Source: VRUE01 sp963753585
GTDB lineage: Bacteria; Actinomycetota; Thermoleophilia; Solirubrobacterales; 70-9
DNA length: 64,000 nt
Direction: 5' to 3'
NCBI GenBank assembly: GCA_963753585.1
Contig: CAVWCU010000001.1
Location: 1,302,001 to 1,366,000 of the forward strand
The stretch's first letter is position 1. The number at the start of each line of letters is the position of its first letter. Of the stretch, positions 23,481-32,952 are shown one piece after another. The notes under the pieces were generated by a model that was given only the letters and a program-made list of their open reading frames with translations, was not told the DNA's origin and did not search any database. The position numbers were made by a program, and so were the translations under genes.

Positions 23481-24839
23481 CTAGTAGGAGGGTCCAGCGA
23501 ACCCCCGCACGCGTCCGGCAGCGGCGGATGCGGCGCGGTGCGGCGTCCTCGGTCGCCCAAATAGCGCTGCTATTCGGGCTCCCTGCGTCCTTGCCCCGCT
23601 TGATCCGGCGCTCGCCGGCCCGCGCACCCGGGGTTCGCTGGACCCTCCTAGCGCGACGTGCCCCACGCACGCCGCGAAGAGCCCGGCCGAGGCGGCGAGC
23701 AACAGCGCCACCCGCGGGTCGTAGGCCTCCGACAGCCAGCCGACGAGCGGCGCGCCGATCGGCGTCGAGCCGAGGAAGACGACCGAGTAGAGCGCCATCA
23801 CGCGACCGCGCATCTGCGGCTCGACGAAGAGCTGCAGCGAGGAGTTGATCGCGGCGGCGAAGGTGACAGCCGAGGCGCCGAGCAGCGCCAGCACCGGGAT
23901 CTCCAAGGCCAGGCTCGGCATCAGCGCCGCCAGCAGCGCGGTCAGGCCGAAGGTGAGGGTGGCGCCGACGATCAGGCGCCGGTCGGCGCGGCCGCGGGCG
24001 CCGGTGATCAGGGCGCCGATCACCGAGCCGGCGCCCATCGCCGAGACCAGCGCCGCGTAGGCGGTGGGTCCGCCTTCGAAGCTGAAGCGGGCGAGCAGCG
24101 GCAGGATGACCTGGAAGTTGAGTCCGAACGTGCCGACGATGGCCATCAGGCCCAGGGGGACCGCCAGCTCGGGCGTGCGGCGCACGTAACGCAGGCCGGC
24201 GCGGACGGCGCCGCGCTCGCGAGCCACGCGTGGCGGTACGTCGAGCTCGGCGGGGTCCATCCGCCAGAGCGCGAAGATCATCGCCGAGAAGGTGAGGGCG
24301 TTGAGGGCGAAGCAGGGCTCCACACCGGCGCCGACGATCAGCAGGCCGGCCAGGGTCGGGCCAACGAGCCGCGCCGAGTGGATCAGCACGCTGTTGAGGC
24401 TGACCGCGTTGACGACGCGGTCCGGGCCGACCATCTCGATCGCGAAGCTCTGCCTGGTCGGGTTGTCGACGGCGTTTACGGTGCCGCGGAGGAAGACGAG
24501 GACGAAGACCATCCAGGGCGCGACGACCCCGCCGAGCGAGACAGCGAGCAGGACCAGCGCCGGCACGGCCATCAACGCCTGGGTCGCCATCAGCAGGCTG
24601 CGCTTCGGGAAGCGGTCGGCGAGGACCCCGCCCCAGGCGCCGAAGAGCAGGATCGGGAGGAATTGCAGAGCCGTCGTCGCTCCGACCGCGAGGCCGCTTC
24701 CGGTCAGCGAGAGGATCAGCCAGACCTCGGCCACCATCTGCATCCAGTTCCCCGAGAGCGAGACGATCTGCCCGGCGAAGTAGCGACGGTAGTTGGGGAC
24801 GGCTAGGGAGTCGAAGCTGCGCCTGAGGCCGGCGTTCAC
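23481..24839 (-). CDS. MFS transporter (EntS-like exporter)
   Basis: Twelve-helix major facilitator of 452 aa. Seen: FDSLAVPNYRRYFAGQIVS and LIDRFPKR-type motif A as VLADRFPKRSLLM, SLGEWMQ-like GNWMQMVAEVW, all typical of the EntS/MFS_3 exporters. The helical part ends at about residue 395 (AACVGHVAL); the last 55 residues (from GGSSEPRV on) are encoded by the repeat at 23485-23650 and contain ASAG and ARTQGA segments. Its ATG overlaps the MarR stop (ATGA). Probably drug or siderophore export regulated by the MarR protein; substrate unknown. Confidence 0.86.
   Translation of the reverse strand: MNAGLRRSFDSLAVPNYRRYFAGQIVSLSGNWMQMVAEVWLILSLTGSGLAVGATTALQFLPILLFGAWGGVLADRFPKRSLLMATQALMAVPALVLLAVSLGGVVAPWMVFVLVFLRGTVNAVDNPTRQSFAIEMVGPDRVVNAVSLNSVLIHSARLVGPTLAGLLIVGAGVEPCFALNALTFSAMIFALWRMDPAELDVPPRVARERGAVRAGLRYVRRTPELAVPLGLMAIVGTFGLNFQVILPLLARFSFEGGPTAYAALVSAMGAGSVIGALITGARGRADRRLIVGATLTFGLTALLAALMPSLALEIPVLALLGASAVTFAAAINSSLQLFVEPQMRGRVMALYSVVFLGSTPIGAPLVGWLSEAYDPRVALLLAASAGLFAACVGHVALGGSSEPRVRGPASAGSSGARTQGARIAALFGRPRTPHRAASAAAGRVRGFAGPSY
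23485..23650 (-). repeat. Interspersed palindromic repeat, family 1 (copy at MFS 3' end)
   Basis: Bounded by a perfect 21-bp inverted repeat (23485-23505 with 23630-23650). Inside, on the minus strand, it matches the element at 30972-31094 over most of its length. The centre is a 10-bp hairpin (23555-23564 with 23570-23579) that pairs with one G.U in minus-strand RNA. The MFS reading frame passes through the whole unit and stops 2 nt beyond it. No transposase gene. Confidence 0.82.
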
Positions 24840-25291
24840 CGGCTCTTTCCCTCCAGCATCCCCTCGAGGATCGTCGCCGCGCGGTCCAATGCCTCAACGT
24901 CGGCTGCGGACAGGTCGCGCATGCGCCGGGCGAGGTAAGCGTTCTTGCGGCCACGCAGACGGCGCAGCCGCTCGCGGCCGGCGGCGTTGACGCTGACCAG
25001 GGCACTGCGTCCGTCGGCGGGGTCGGGGGAGCGGTCGACCAGCCCGGCCTCCAGCAGCCCCCTCAGGATCCGCGTCGCCGTCGGCCGCTTGACTCGCTCG
25101 ATCGCCGCCAGCTCACTCGGGGTGAGCGGCCCGTGCCGCTCCACCGTCGCCAGCGCCGACCCCGCGGTCGGCGTCAGCTCGGCCCCCTCCCCCGCCGCCT
25201 CCTGACGCAACCGCCGAGCCGTCCGCACGATCGCCATCCGCAGCCGGGCGGCGGAGTCGGTGAGCAGGGTGTCCGTGGTCTCGGCGGTCAT
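24836..25291 (-). CDS. MarR family transcriptional regulator
   Basis: Winged-helix regulator of 151 aa. Seen: LTPTAGSALATVERHGPLTPSELAAIERVKRPTATRILRGLLEAGLVDRS (cited here only for position, residues 40-88) is better described by its motifs LTPSELA, TRILRGLL and the wing DPADGRSALVSVN. First gene of a two-gene operon with the MFS exporter, overlapping it by 4 nt. It probably represses its own operon through the A/T-rich palindrome just upstream and is relieved by a substrate of the exporter, the usual logic for MarR-MFS pairs. Confidence 0.9.
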   Translation of the reverse strand: MTAETTDTLLTDSAARLRMAIVRTARRLRQEAAGEGAELTPTAGSALATVERHGPLTPSELAAIERVKRPTATRILRGLLEAGLVDRSPDPADGRSALVSVNAAGRERLRRLRGRKNAYLARRMRDLSAADVEALDRAATILEGMLEGKSR

Positions 25292-25325
25292 TAATTAGCC
25301 TTGGTAATTAGTTTAGCAAACTACC
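25292..25325 (-). promoter_or_regulatory. Divergent promoter with MarR-type palindromes
   Basis: Strikingly A/T-rich in a GC-rich contig. A 15-bp palindrome (25309-25323, TAGTTT-AGC-AAACTA) and an AATTA/TAATT inverted pair (25293-25309 region) lie directly between marR (ATG 25291) and the DUF2332 gene (ATG 25335). Size and symmetry fit a MarR operator; it would also cover the promoter of the DUF2332 gene. Confidence 0.6.
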
Positions 25326-25334
25326 TACGCTAGG

Positions 25335-26378
25335 ATGTTCGCAGTGATGGAGTCGGCGGAAGAGACGATCGCGGAGCAGCTGCGCTGGCAGGCCGAGGCC
25401 TGCCGGATGATCGGGTCTCCCCTCTACGCGGCGTTGCTGGAGCAAGCGGCGGCGAACGTTGAGGCGCGCGGGCCGGTCTGGGATGTACTGCGCGGCCACG
25501 AGAGCGACCCGCGGTTCTCGGTGCTCGGGTTGCGGCTGCTGGGGACTGTGAATCGAATGGTCATCACCGGTCGGGAGCCGGAGCTCGCCGCAGCCTACGA
25601 AGCCCGCGACGCTTCGCGCGCCTGGCAGCTTCTTTGTGACGTGATCGAGCGCAACGTCGCGGAGCTGCGTCCGCTCATTGACCTCCCGGTGCAGACGAAC
25701 GAGGTCGGCCGCTGCAACGCGCTGCTCTTTGGGTTCCTGACCGTCGCCGCCGAGACCGGCATGCCCCTACGCCTGCTGGAGGTCGGCGCGAGCGCCGGTC
25801 TCAACCTGCGCTGGGACCGCTTCGGCTACAGGGCGAACGGGTTCGCTTGGGGCCCCGCCGACTCACCCCTGCAACTCGAGTTCGAGCTCGAAGGGAAGGC
25901 CCCGCCGCTGCCGGCGGCAGTCGAGATCTCCGAGCGCCACGGCTGCGACGCGAACCCGGTCGACGCCTCGATCCCGGAGGGCCGACTGACCCTGCTCTCA
26001 TACGTGTGGCCCGACCAGCCCGAACGGATCGCTCGCATGCAAGCGGCTCTGACGGTAGCCGAGGAGGTCCCGGTCGCGATCGAGCGCGAGACCGCCACCG
26101 CCTGGACGGAGCGGATGCTCGCGGACCCAGCCCCCGGCCGGGCAACGGTGCTCTATCACTCGATCGTCAGCCAGTACCTGAGCGACGAGGAACGCGAGAC
26201 CTTCTTCGGATATGTCAGGGCGGCCGGCGAGAGGGCAAGTGCGGACACCCCGCTGGCCTGGCTGCGGATGGAGCCGGTCGACGACCGGGCCGACCTCGAG
26301 CTGACGACCTGGCCGGGCGGCGAGACCCGCCGCCTCGCCCGGGTCGGCTACCACGGCAGTCCGATCGAGCTGCTTTGA
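25335..26378 (+). CDS. DUF2332 domain protein
   Basis: 347-aa protein of the DUF2332 family, common in actinobacteria and proteobacteria, function unknown. Family landmarks: SPLYAALLEQAA near the N-terminus, LRLLEVGASAGLNLRWDRF (about residue 150; resembles a SAM-type glycine loop but family activity is unproven), LLSYVWPDQPERIARMQAAL and VLYHSIVSQYL with the C-terminal WLRMEP. Start ATG 25335 or the ATG 12 nt later. It shares the A/T-rich control region with the marR-MFS operon. Confidence 0.85.
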   Translation: MFAVMESAEETIAEQLRWQAEACRMIGSPLYAALLEQAAANVEARGPVWDVLRGHESDPRFSVLGLRLLGTVNRMVITGREPELAAAYEARDASRAWQLLCDVIERNVAELRPLIDLPVQTNEVGRCNALLFGFLTVAAETGMPLRLLEVGASAGLNLRWDRFGYRANGFAWGPADSPLQLEFELEGKAPPLPAAVEISERHGCDANPVDASIPEGRLTLLSYVWPDQPERIARMQAALTVAEEVPVAIERETATAWTERMLADPAPGRATVLYHSIVSQYLSDEERETFFGYVRAAGERASADTPLAWLRMEPVDDRADLELTTWPGGETRRLARVGYHGSPIELL

Positions 26379-26404
26379 CACCCGTTTCGTAAGAAGTAGC
26401 CACA

Positions 26405-26680
26405 TCACTGTGTCAGTTGAGTAACAGACGCAGTAGGGCAGAAAATCGCAGCATCGCCGACAGGAGGGTCGAAGGAGACAGGCGTGCTCCACATGATTGA
26501 TACCCATGCTGTCCGGCTACACCACCGGATCCGGTTCGAGTCCGGCGCCCTCCGCATAGACCCGCCGGAGTGGGTCGAGCCTGCGCGATCGTCGTGCTAG
26601 CCTGGCGATGGGTGTCAATCGTGTGCGGGGTGGTTCCCCGCTTCAATCAGACTCGACCCGCTCCGGCGGGTCTTGTCGTT
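26405..26680 (+). ncRNA. Candidate structured RNA upstream of the K+ channel gene
   Basis: The 351-nt gap 26379-26729 is full of complementary segments whose mismatches are G.U pairs if read as plus-strand RNA: 26408-26414 with 26427-26433; 26495-26507 with 26608-26620 (13 nt, one wobble); 26559-26579 with 26652-26672 (21 nt, one wobble); a 6-bp hairpin 26625-26641; and a 7-bp terminator-like hairpin 26655-26672 followed by TTGTCGTTT. The two long helices interleave (a b a' b'), so they would form a pseudoknot or two alternative folds. It does not match any riboswitch or housekeeping RNA I know. A 35-codon frame from ATG 26493 also crosses it. Confidence 0.45.
26463..26554 (+). other. Class II tRNA-like fold, non-canonical
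   Basis: A cloverleaf can be drawn: acceptor 26463-26469 with 26547-26553 (7 pairs, last a wobble), unpaired G26554 as in serine tRNAs, D-like stem 26474-26477 with 26487-26490, anticodon-like stem CATG/CATG with loop TTGATAC (GAT at the anticodon position), long variable arm 26512-26516 with 26525-26529, and a T-arm with TTCGAGT loop and 4 pairs. Against a real tRNA: position 8 is C, the D stem is displaced by 2 nt, the T stem has 4 pairs and the closing anticodon pair is A.C. It may be an allo-tRNA-like gene, a relic, or chance. Confidence 0.22.
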
Positions 26681-26729
26681 TAAGGGTTCGTATGTAGGCA
26701 CCCAGAAGCCCGCGTCGAATCAGACGCGG

Positions 26730-27550
26730 ATGGAGCCTGAAGCACAGGTGCAGGCGGTGCGCCACGCGCCGGGAATGGACGCGCGGAGCACGCGGGTAGC
26801 GGAACGGCTGAACACGCCGATGCTGATCGCGGCGGCGCTGACGCTGCCGATGGTGGCGATCACCGAGTCCGAGCCGGGAGGCTGGCTGGAGAGCGTCGCG
26901 CATTTCCTCAACTGGGCCACCTGGCTCGCCTTCGTCTTCGAGCTGGCGGTGATGCTGGCGGTGGTGCCAAACCGCCGCGCCTGGCTCCGCCACCACCAGC
27001 TCAACGTGATCATCGTCGTCCTCACCCCACCCGTCCTGCCGCCGGGGCTGCAGGGACTGCGCGTCCTGCGATTGCTGCGCCTCCTCCGCCTGCTGCGGCT
27101 CGCGCAGCTCTCGCGTGAGGTCTTCTCGCTCGAGGGCCTGCGCTACGCGATGCTGCTCGCGGCGCTGACCGCGATCGGAGGCGGTGCCCTCTTCGAGGCC
27201 TTCGAGAAGCAAGCGCAACACCTCGACACCTGGGACGGGATCTACTGGGCGGTGACGACGATGACGACGCTGGGTTCGAATATCTACCCGACGACGACCG
27301 GCGGCGAGATCGTCTCGACCGCGATCCTGATCGTCGGCATCGGCTTTGTCGCCCTGCTCACCGGTGCCTTCGCGCAGCGCTTCCTCAGCCCCGAAATCGT
27401 CGAGATCGAGGAAGAGCTCGAGGCGGAGCAGGTCTCAGCCGAGGCGCTTGCCCTGCGCGAGCTGCGCGGCGTTCAGGAACAGCTACAGGCGCTCGAGCTC
27501 GCCGTGCAGCGCATGGTCGACGAGCGCTCCGGCCGCGCCGGAGCAGCGCC

Positions 27551-27569
<19 letters not shown>
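26730..27569 (+). CDS. Voltage-gated-like K+ channel with atypical selectivity filter
   Basis: Six-helix ion channel of 279 aa. Seen: S1 about residues 28-44, S2 about 58-80, S3 about 90-105, an arginine-bearing S4 (RVLRLLRLLRLLRLAQLSR, about 111-129), S5, pore helix YWAVTTMTT and S6 (TAILIVGIGFVALLTGAFA), then a C-terminal coiled coil (IEEELEAEQ and VQEQLQALELAVQ). At the filter it reads TTLGSNIYPTT where K+ channels have T-V-G-Y-G-D. ATG 26730 is chosen because the helical core starts about 25 residues on; a 7-bp hairpin (26710-26716 with 26723-26729) abuts it. Its end overlaps convergent acsA by 19 nt. Confidence 0.82.
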
Positions 27570-29533
<1,964 letters not shown>

Positions 29534-29599
29534 GCCGCTCCTTCCCTCGCCGCTACCCTGAGTGCCGAAACGGTACCCGTTCCGAAATCGCCTGACCGA

Positions 29600-31024
29600 A
29601 TGCTCTTCCGCCAGATCATCCACGAGGGCCTCGGCTGCGCCTCCTATCTCGTCGGCGACACCGCCTCCGGCGTCGCTGCCGTGGTCGACCCCCAGTGGGA
29701 CATCGACCCCTACCTGCACCTCAGCCGCCTGCACGGCGTGCGGATCGAGCACGTGCTCGAGACCCACAACCACGCCGACCACGTCTCCGGCCACGGCCGG
29801 CTTGCCCGCGCGACCGGCGCGACGATCCACGTCCACGAGCTGGCCGAAGCCGAGTACCCGCACGAGGCGTTCGCCGACGGCTGGAAACTGAAGCTGGGTG
29901 AGGGAGCGAGCATCGAAGCGATCCACACGCCCGGCCACCGGCCGGAGCACACCTCGTTCCTGCTGCGCGACGCGGCGCGTGGCGACGACCCCTGGGCGGC
30001 GCTGACCGGGGACTCGCTCTTCGTCGGCGACGTCGCCCGGCCGGACCTTGCGATCGAGCCGCGGGACGGCGCCGCCGACATCTTCCGCTCCGTGCACGGG
30101 CGGCTGCTGGCGCTGCCGGAGGAGACCGAGGTCTGGCCGGGGCACCTGGGCGGCTCGCTCTGCGGCAGCTCCGGCATCGATCTGAAGACGTCCTCGACGA
30201 TCGGCTTCGAGCGTCGCCACAACAGGGCGCTCGGCTTCGGCAGCGAGGCCGAGTTCGTCGAGGACGCGGTCGCCACCATCGGCAGCAAGCCGCCGAACGT
30301 CGAGCACATCGTCTCGCTCAACCGCGGCCCGCTGGTCGAGTCGATCAGCGCCCCGACTCGGCTCACACCGCACGGCTTCGAGGCCGCGATCGCCGCCGGG
30401 GCACTGGCGATCGACTCGCGCACCAACGAGCAGTTCGACGAGGCGCACATCCCGGGCTCGATCAGCGCCTCCGCCTACGACACCGGCTTCGCCACCAAGG
30501 TCGCGGAGATGGTGCCGGTCGACGCCGAGCTGCTGATCGTGGCGGCCTCCGACGGCAACGAGCTGGAAGCGGCCGAGCTGCTCGCCGCGGTCGGCCTCCC
30601 GGTGCGGGGCTTCCTCGGCGGCGGCATGACCGCCTGGCGCGCCGAGGACCGCCCGGTGGCGCGGATCGAGTCGATCGACCTGGCGGAGCTGGCCTGTCGC
30701 CTCGATGACGACTCGGGCACGCAGGTCCTCGACGTGCGCGGCGACGCCGAGTACGCCGAAGGCCACGTCCCCGGCTCGCTCCACATCCCCTTCGCGCAAC
30801 TGCGCGAGCGCCTCGATGAGCTCCCCCGCGACCGCCCGATCGCGACGATCTGCAAGGCCGGTAAACGCAGTGGCCTCGCTGCCTCGATCCTGCAGCGAGA
30901 AGGCTTCGAGGGCGTGATCCACGTCAGCCGCGGCAATGCGGCGATGTGGGCGCCGCCAATCACTGATCCGCGTGTGCGGCTGGCGAGCGCCGGACCAAGC
31001 GAGGCAAGGACGCAGGGAGCCTGA
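29600..31024 (+). CDS. MBL-fold hydrolase with two rhodanese domains (persulfide dioxygenase-like)
   Basis: 474 aa. N-terminal metallo-beta-lactamase domain of the ETHE1/persulfide dioxygenase type: RQIIHEGLGCASYLVGD, metal box THNHADHVSGHGRLA (about residue 55), TPGHRPEHTSFLL, TGDSLFVGDVARPDL and VWPGHLGGSLCG. Then two rhodanese domains: the first (about 265-345) lacks a catalytic Cys (IVAASDGNELEAAE), the second (about 360-450) carries TICKAGKRSGLAAS with the Cys. Likely oxidises or transfers sulfane sulfur in the cytosol. The last 17 residues (RVRLASAGPSEARTQGA) are encoded by the repeat at 30972-31094 in the same frame as in the MFS protein at 23.5 kb. Confidence 0.87.
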   Translation: MLFRQIIHEGLGCASYLVGDTASGVAAVVDPQWDIDPYLHLSRLHGVRIEHVLETHNHADHVSGHGRLARATGATIHVHELAEAEYPHEAFADGWKLKLGEGASIEAIHTPGHRPEHTSFLLRDAARGDDPWAALTGDSLFVGDVARPDLAIEPRDGAADIFRSVHGRLLALPEETEVWPGHLGGSLCGSSGIDLKTSSTIGFERRHNRALGFGSEAEFVEDAVATIGSKPPNVEHIVSLNRGPLVESISAPTRLTPHGFEAAIAAGALAIDSRTNEQFDEAHIPGSISASAYDTGFATKVAEMVPVDAELLIVAASDGNELEAAELLAAVGLPVRGFLGGGMTAWRAEDRPVARIESIDLAELACRLDDDSGTQVLDVRGDAEYAEGHVPGSLHIPFAQLRERLDELPRDRPIATICKAGKRSGLAASILQREGFEGVIHVSRGNAAMWAPPITDPRVRLASAGPSEARTQGA

Positions 31025-31094
31025 ATAGCAGCGCTATTCAGGCGACTGAGGACGCCGCATCGCGCCGGTCCGCCGCCGCCAGGCGTGCGCGCGG
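30972..31094 (+). repeat. Interspersed palindromic repeat, family 1 (copy between convergent genes)
   Basis: About 123 bp. It contains the stop of the MBL-rhodanese gene (31022-31024) and ends exactly at the stop codon of the NlpC/P60 gene on the other strand (31097-31095). Centre: perfect 10-bp hairpin 31019-31028 with 31034-31043, loop CAGCG. Sequence agrees with the reverse complement of the 23.5-kb copy, with compensating changes in the central stem. Lacks the long perfect terminal arms of that copy. Confidence 0.8.
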
Positions 31095-32309
31095 TTAGTA
31101 GCCCGGCGGGTGGCGGGCTATGAAGCCTTCTGTCGAGCTGACCGGTGAGGGGTGCCAGCGGGGGCCTGCGCCGCCGGAGGTGTCGAAGGCGAGGCCGGCG
31201 ATGATCACCCAGGCGTGGCCGGCGTTGGCGTAGACGGTGATCCAGCGGCCGGGGCCGGGTTCGCCCCAGGTCGAGAGGCCGGTCGAGTCGAGCGGACTGG
31301 AGAGGAAGCCACCGCCGTTGAGGGCGAAGCTGACCGCACCCGAGCAGTCATAGCCCGAGGATTCGAAGGAGCCGTGGCCGCCGCCCCAGATGTAGGGCGT
31401 GTTGGCGATCGAGTTGGCGGCTTCGATCGCGGCGGCGACCGCCGGGGGAGCGGCGCTGGGCACGCTGGCCTGGCTTTCGGAGATGTAGTTGGCGCTCTCG
31501 CCCGGGGTCAACGGCGCCGGGGTGCCGGTCGGCACCGGCGCGCCGCTGGCGGCGAGCTGTTCGGAGATCGCGGCGAGGTTGTCGCTGAGCGCCGCTTCGC
31601 GCGACTCGAGGGATTCGAGCGCAGCCTGGCGTTCGGCCTGGGCGGACTTGAGCTCGGCGAAGCGCGCCTCTGCCTGCTGGCGCGCGGCGGCAGCTTCGCG
31701 CTCCTTGACCGCGATCTCGTCGCGCGCCGCTTTGATCTGGAGGCGGACCGCGGTCATCCGCTCCACCGCGGCACGGGCCTGGTCGCGCAATGCCTTGACG
31801 CGAGCGGCAACCGAGTCGTCGTACTCCTGGATCTGGTTGAGGTAGTCGGCGCGGGTGGTCACTTCCGACCAGCTCGCCGAGTCGAGGACCACATTGATCA
31901 TGTCCGGGCTGCCCGACTCGTAGATCGCCACGAGGCGCTCGCGCAGCACCTCGAGCGCGCGCTGCAGGCGGGCACGGACCCGAGCCAGGTGACGCTTGTC
32001 GGCCTCGAGCTTCGCCGTCGCCCGATCGAGCTCGTCCTGCTTGGCGGAGAGCTCGGCCTCTATCGCGGCCTGGCGCTGGCGCAGGGCCGAGACTTCGCCG
32101 ATCATCGAGTCGATCGCCCGGTTCTGCTCGGCGATCGTCGCGGCGACGGCGCTCTGGCTCTCGCGGACCTCGCTCAGCTTGCTCTGAGTCTCGTGCAGCT
32201 TCTCTTCGAGCGTCTCGGCAGGCGCCGAGGCCGCTGCGCAGAGCAGGGCGAAGAGCAGCGCCGCGGGCAGCAGCAGCCGCCATGAGTTGCCGCGAAGGGG
32301 AACGCGCAT
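31095..32309 (-). CDS. Secreted coiled-coil NlpC/P60 peptidoglycan hydrolase
   Basis: Exported cell-wall hydrolase of 404 aa, RipA-like architecture. Signal peptide (LLLPAALLFALLCAAASAPA, cut about residue 31), a long coiled coil (about 32-245, heptads such as LHETQSKLSEVRE and AELSAKQDELDRA), a short Pro/Ser linker, and a C-terminal NlpC/P60 domain with Cys in SSGYDCSGAVSFAL (about 320) and His in GHAWVIIAG (about 365). The domain cleaves stem peptides; coiled-coil N-termini usually mediate autoinhibition or recruitment to division sites (family knowledge). The stop codon abuts the repeat 30972-31094. Confidence 0.9.
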   Translation of the reverse strand: MRVPLRGNSWRLLLPAALLFALLCAAASAPAETLEEKLHETQSKLSEVRESQSAVAATIAEQNRAIDSMIGEVSALRQRQAAIEAELSAKQDELDRATAKLEADKRHLARVRARLQRALEVLRERLVAIYESGSPDMINVVLDSASWSEVTTRADYLNQIQEYDDSVAARVKALRDQARAAVERMTAVRLQIKAARDEIAVKEREAAAARQQAEARFAELKSAQAERQAALESLESREAALSDNLAAISEQLAASGAPVPTGTPAPLTPGESANYISESQASVPSAAPPAVAAAIEAANSIANTPYIWGGGHGSFESSGYDCSGAVSFALNGGGFLSSPLDSTGLSTWGEPGPGRWITVYANAGHAWVIIAGLAFDTSGGAGPRWHPSPVSSTEGFIARHPPGY

Positions 32310-32426
32310 CGGCGGCGCACGCTAGCGAAGTCGCCGCGCGAATGTTAGGAATTGCTAATAACTTGCAAGATCTCGTGCAGATTTTCGGTAATTGCAGGAA
32401 AACTTATCCCCGCCCCGACGCAGCAA

Positions 32427-32492
32427 GGGCCGTCGAGGGTCCCTCCCCAGGCCGCTTCGCGGGAGTTCCTGGGGAGGGACCCTCGACGGCCC
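32427..32492. repeat. Perfect 25-bp hairpin repeat, family 2 (copy 2)
   Basis: Arms 32427-32451 and 32468-32492 pair over 25 bp without mismatch around a 16-nt loop (32452-32467) that is the exact reverse complement of the loop at 12095-12110. The inner 15 pairs differ at one pair only, with a compensating change (T-A there, C-G here). The outer 10 pairs are unrelated to copy 1. It lies 31 nt downstream of the SHOCT gene stop, within the 214-nt gap 32310-32523. Confidence 0.9.
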
Positions 32493-32523
32493 CGACTGCC
32501 AACCGCCCTGAGGTCAGACGATC

Positions 32524-32913
32524 TCAGGCGAGCAGCTTGGCCTTTGCTTTATCGAACTCCTCGGGGCTGAGGGCGCCCTTCTCCTTGAGGTCGTTCAACT
32601 TGTGCAGTTCGTCGGCGGGCGAAACGTGTGCCTGCTCCCGGATGTAGGAGTCCATGTGTTGCTTGGCCTCGGCTTGCGCCTTGATCGTCCGGTCGCGCAT
32701 CCCATTGCCGCGGGCGATCAGGTAGATCAGCGCCGTCAGGAAGGGGATGAAGACGAGGAACAGCACCCATGCCGCCTTGCTCCAACCAGAGATCTCGTGG
32801 TCGCGGAAGAGGTCGGTGAGGATGGTGATCAGGATCCAGATCCAGATCACGAAGAAGAAGATCTCGAAGGCGAGCAGCAGTGCTTCGCCCAGATTGATGT
32901 CGGCGAGAGGCAA
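32524..32913 (-). CDS. PLDc_N/SHOCT-domain membrane protein
   Basis: 129-aa protein with two membrane helices (LLLAFEIFFFVIWIWILIT, about residues 12-32; AWVLFLVFIPFLTALIYLIA, about 48-67) in the arrangement of the cardiolipin-synthase N-terminal (PLDc_N) domain, then a linker and a C-terminal SHOCT motif (DELHKLNDLKEKGALSPEEFDKAKAKLL). No catalytic domain. SHOCT tails are short oligomerisation or recruitment modules; role unknown. Shine-Dalgarno AAAGGAC lies about 7 nt upstream of ATG 32913. Followed downstream by hairpin repeat 32427-32492. Confidence 0.85.
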   Translation of the reverse strand: MPLADINLGEALLLAFEIFFFVIWIWILITILTDLFRDHEISGWSKAAWVLFLVFIPFLTALIYLIARGNGMRDRTIKAQAEAKQHMDSYIREQAHVSPADELHKLNDLKEKGALSPEEFDKAKAKLLA

Positions 32914-32952
32914 GGGAGGTCCTTTCAGTTGGGGGTTTGCGCTGCTCTCACG

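Noticed and set aside
26463..26554. Selenocysteine tRNA
   Set aside because: No TCA anticodon, no extended D stem and the acceptor is 7-8 pairs with a mismatch; kept only as a tRNA-like fold.
26379..26680. c-di-AMP (ydaO) or other known riboswitch before the channel gene
   Set aside because: Expected conserved boxes of ydaO, cobalamin, SAM and TPP classes are not found.
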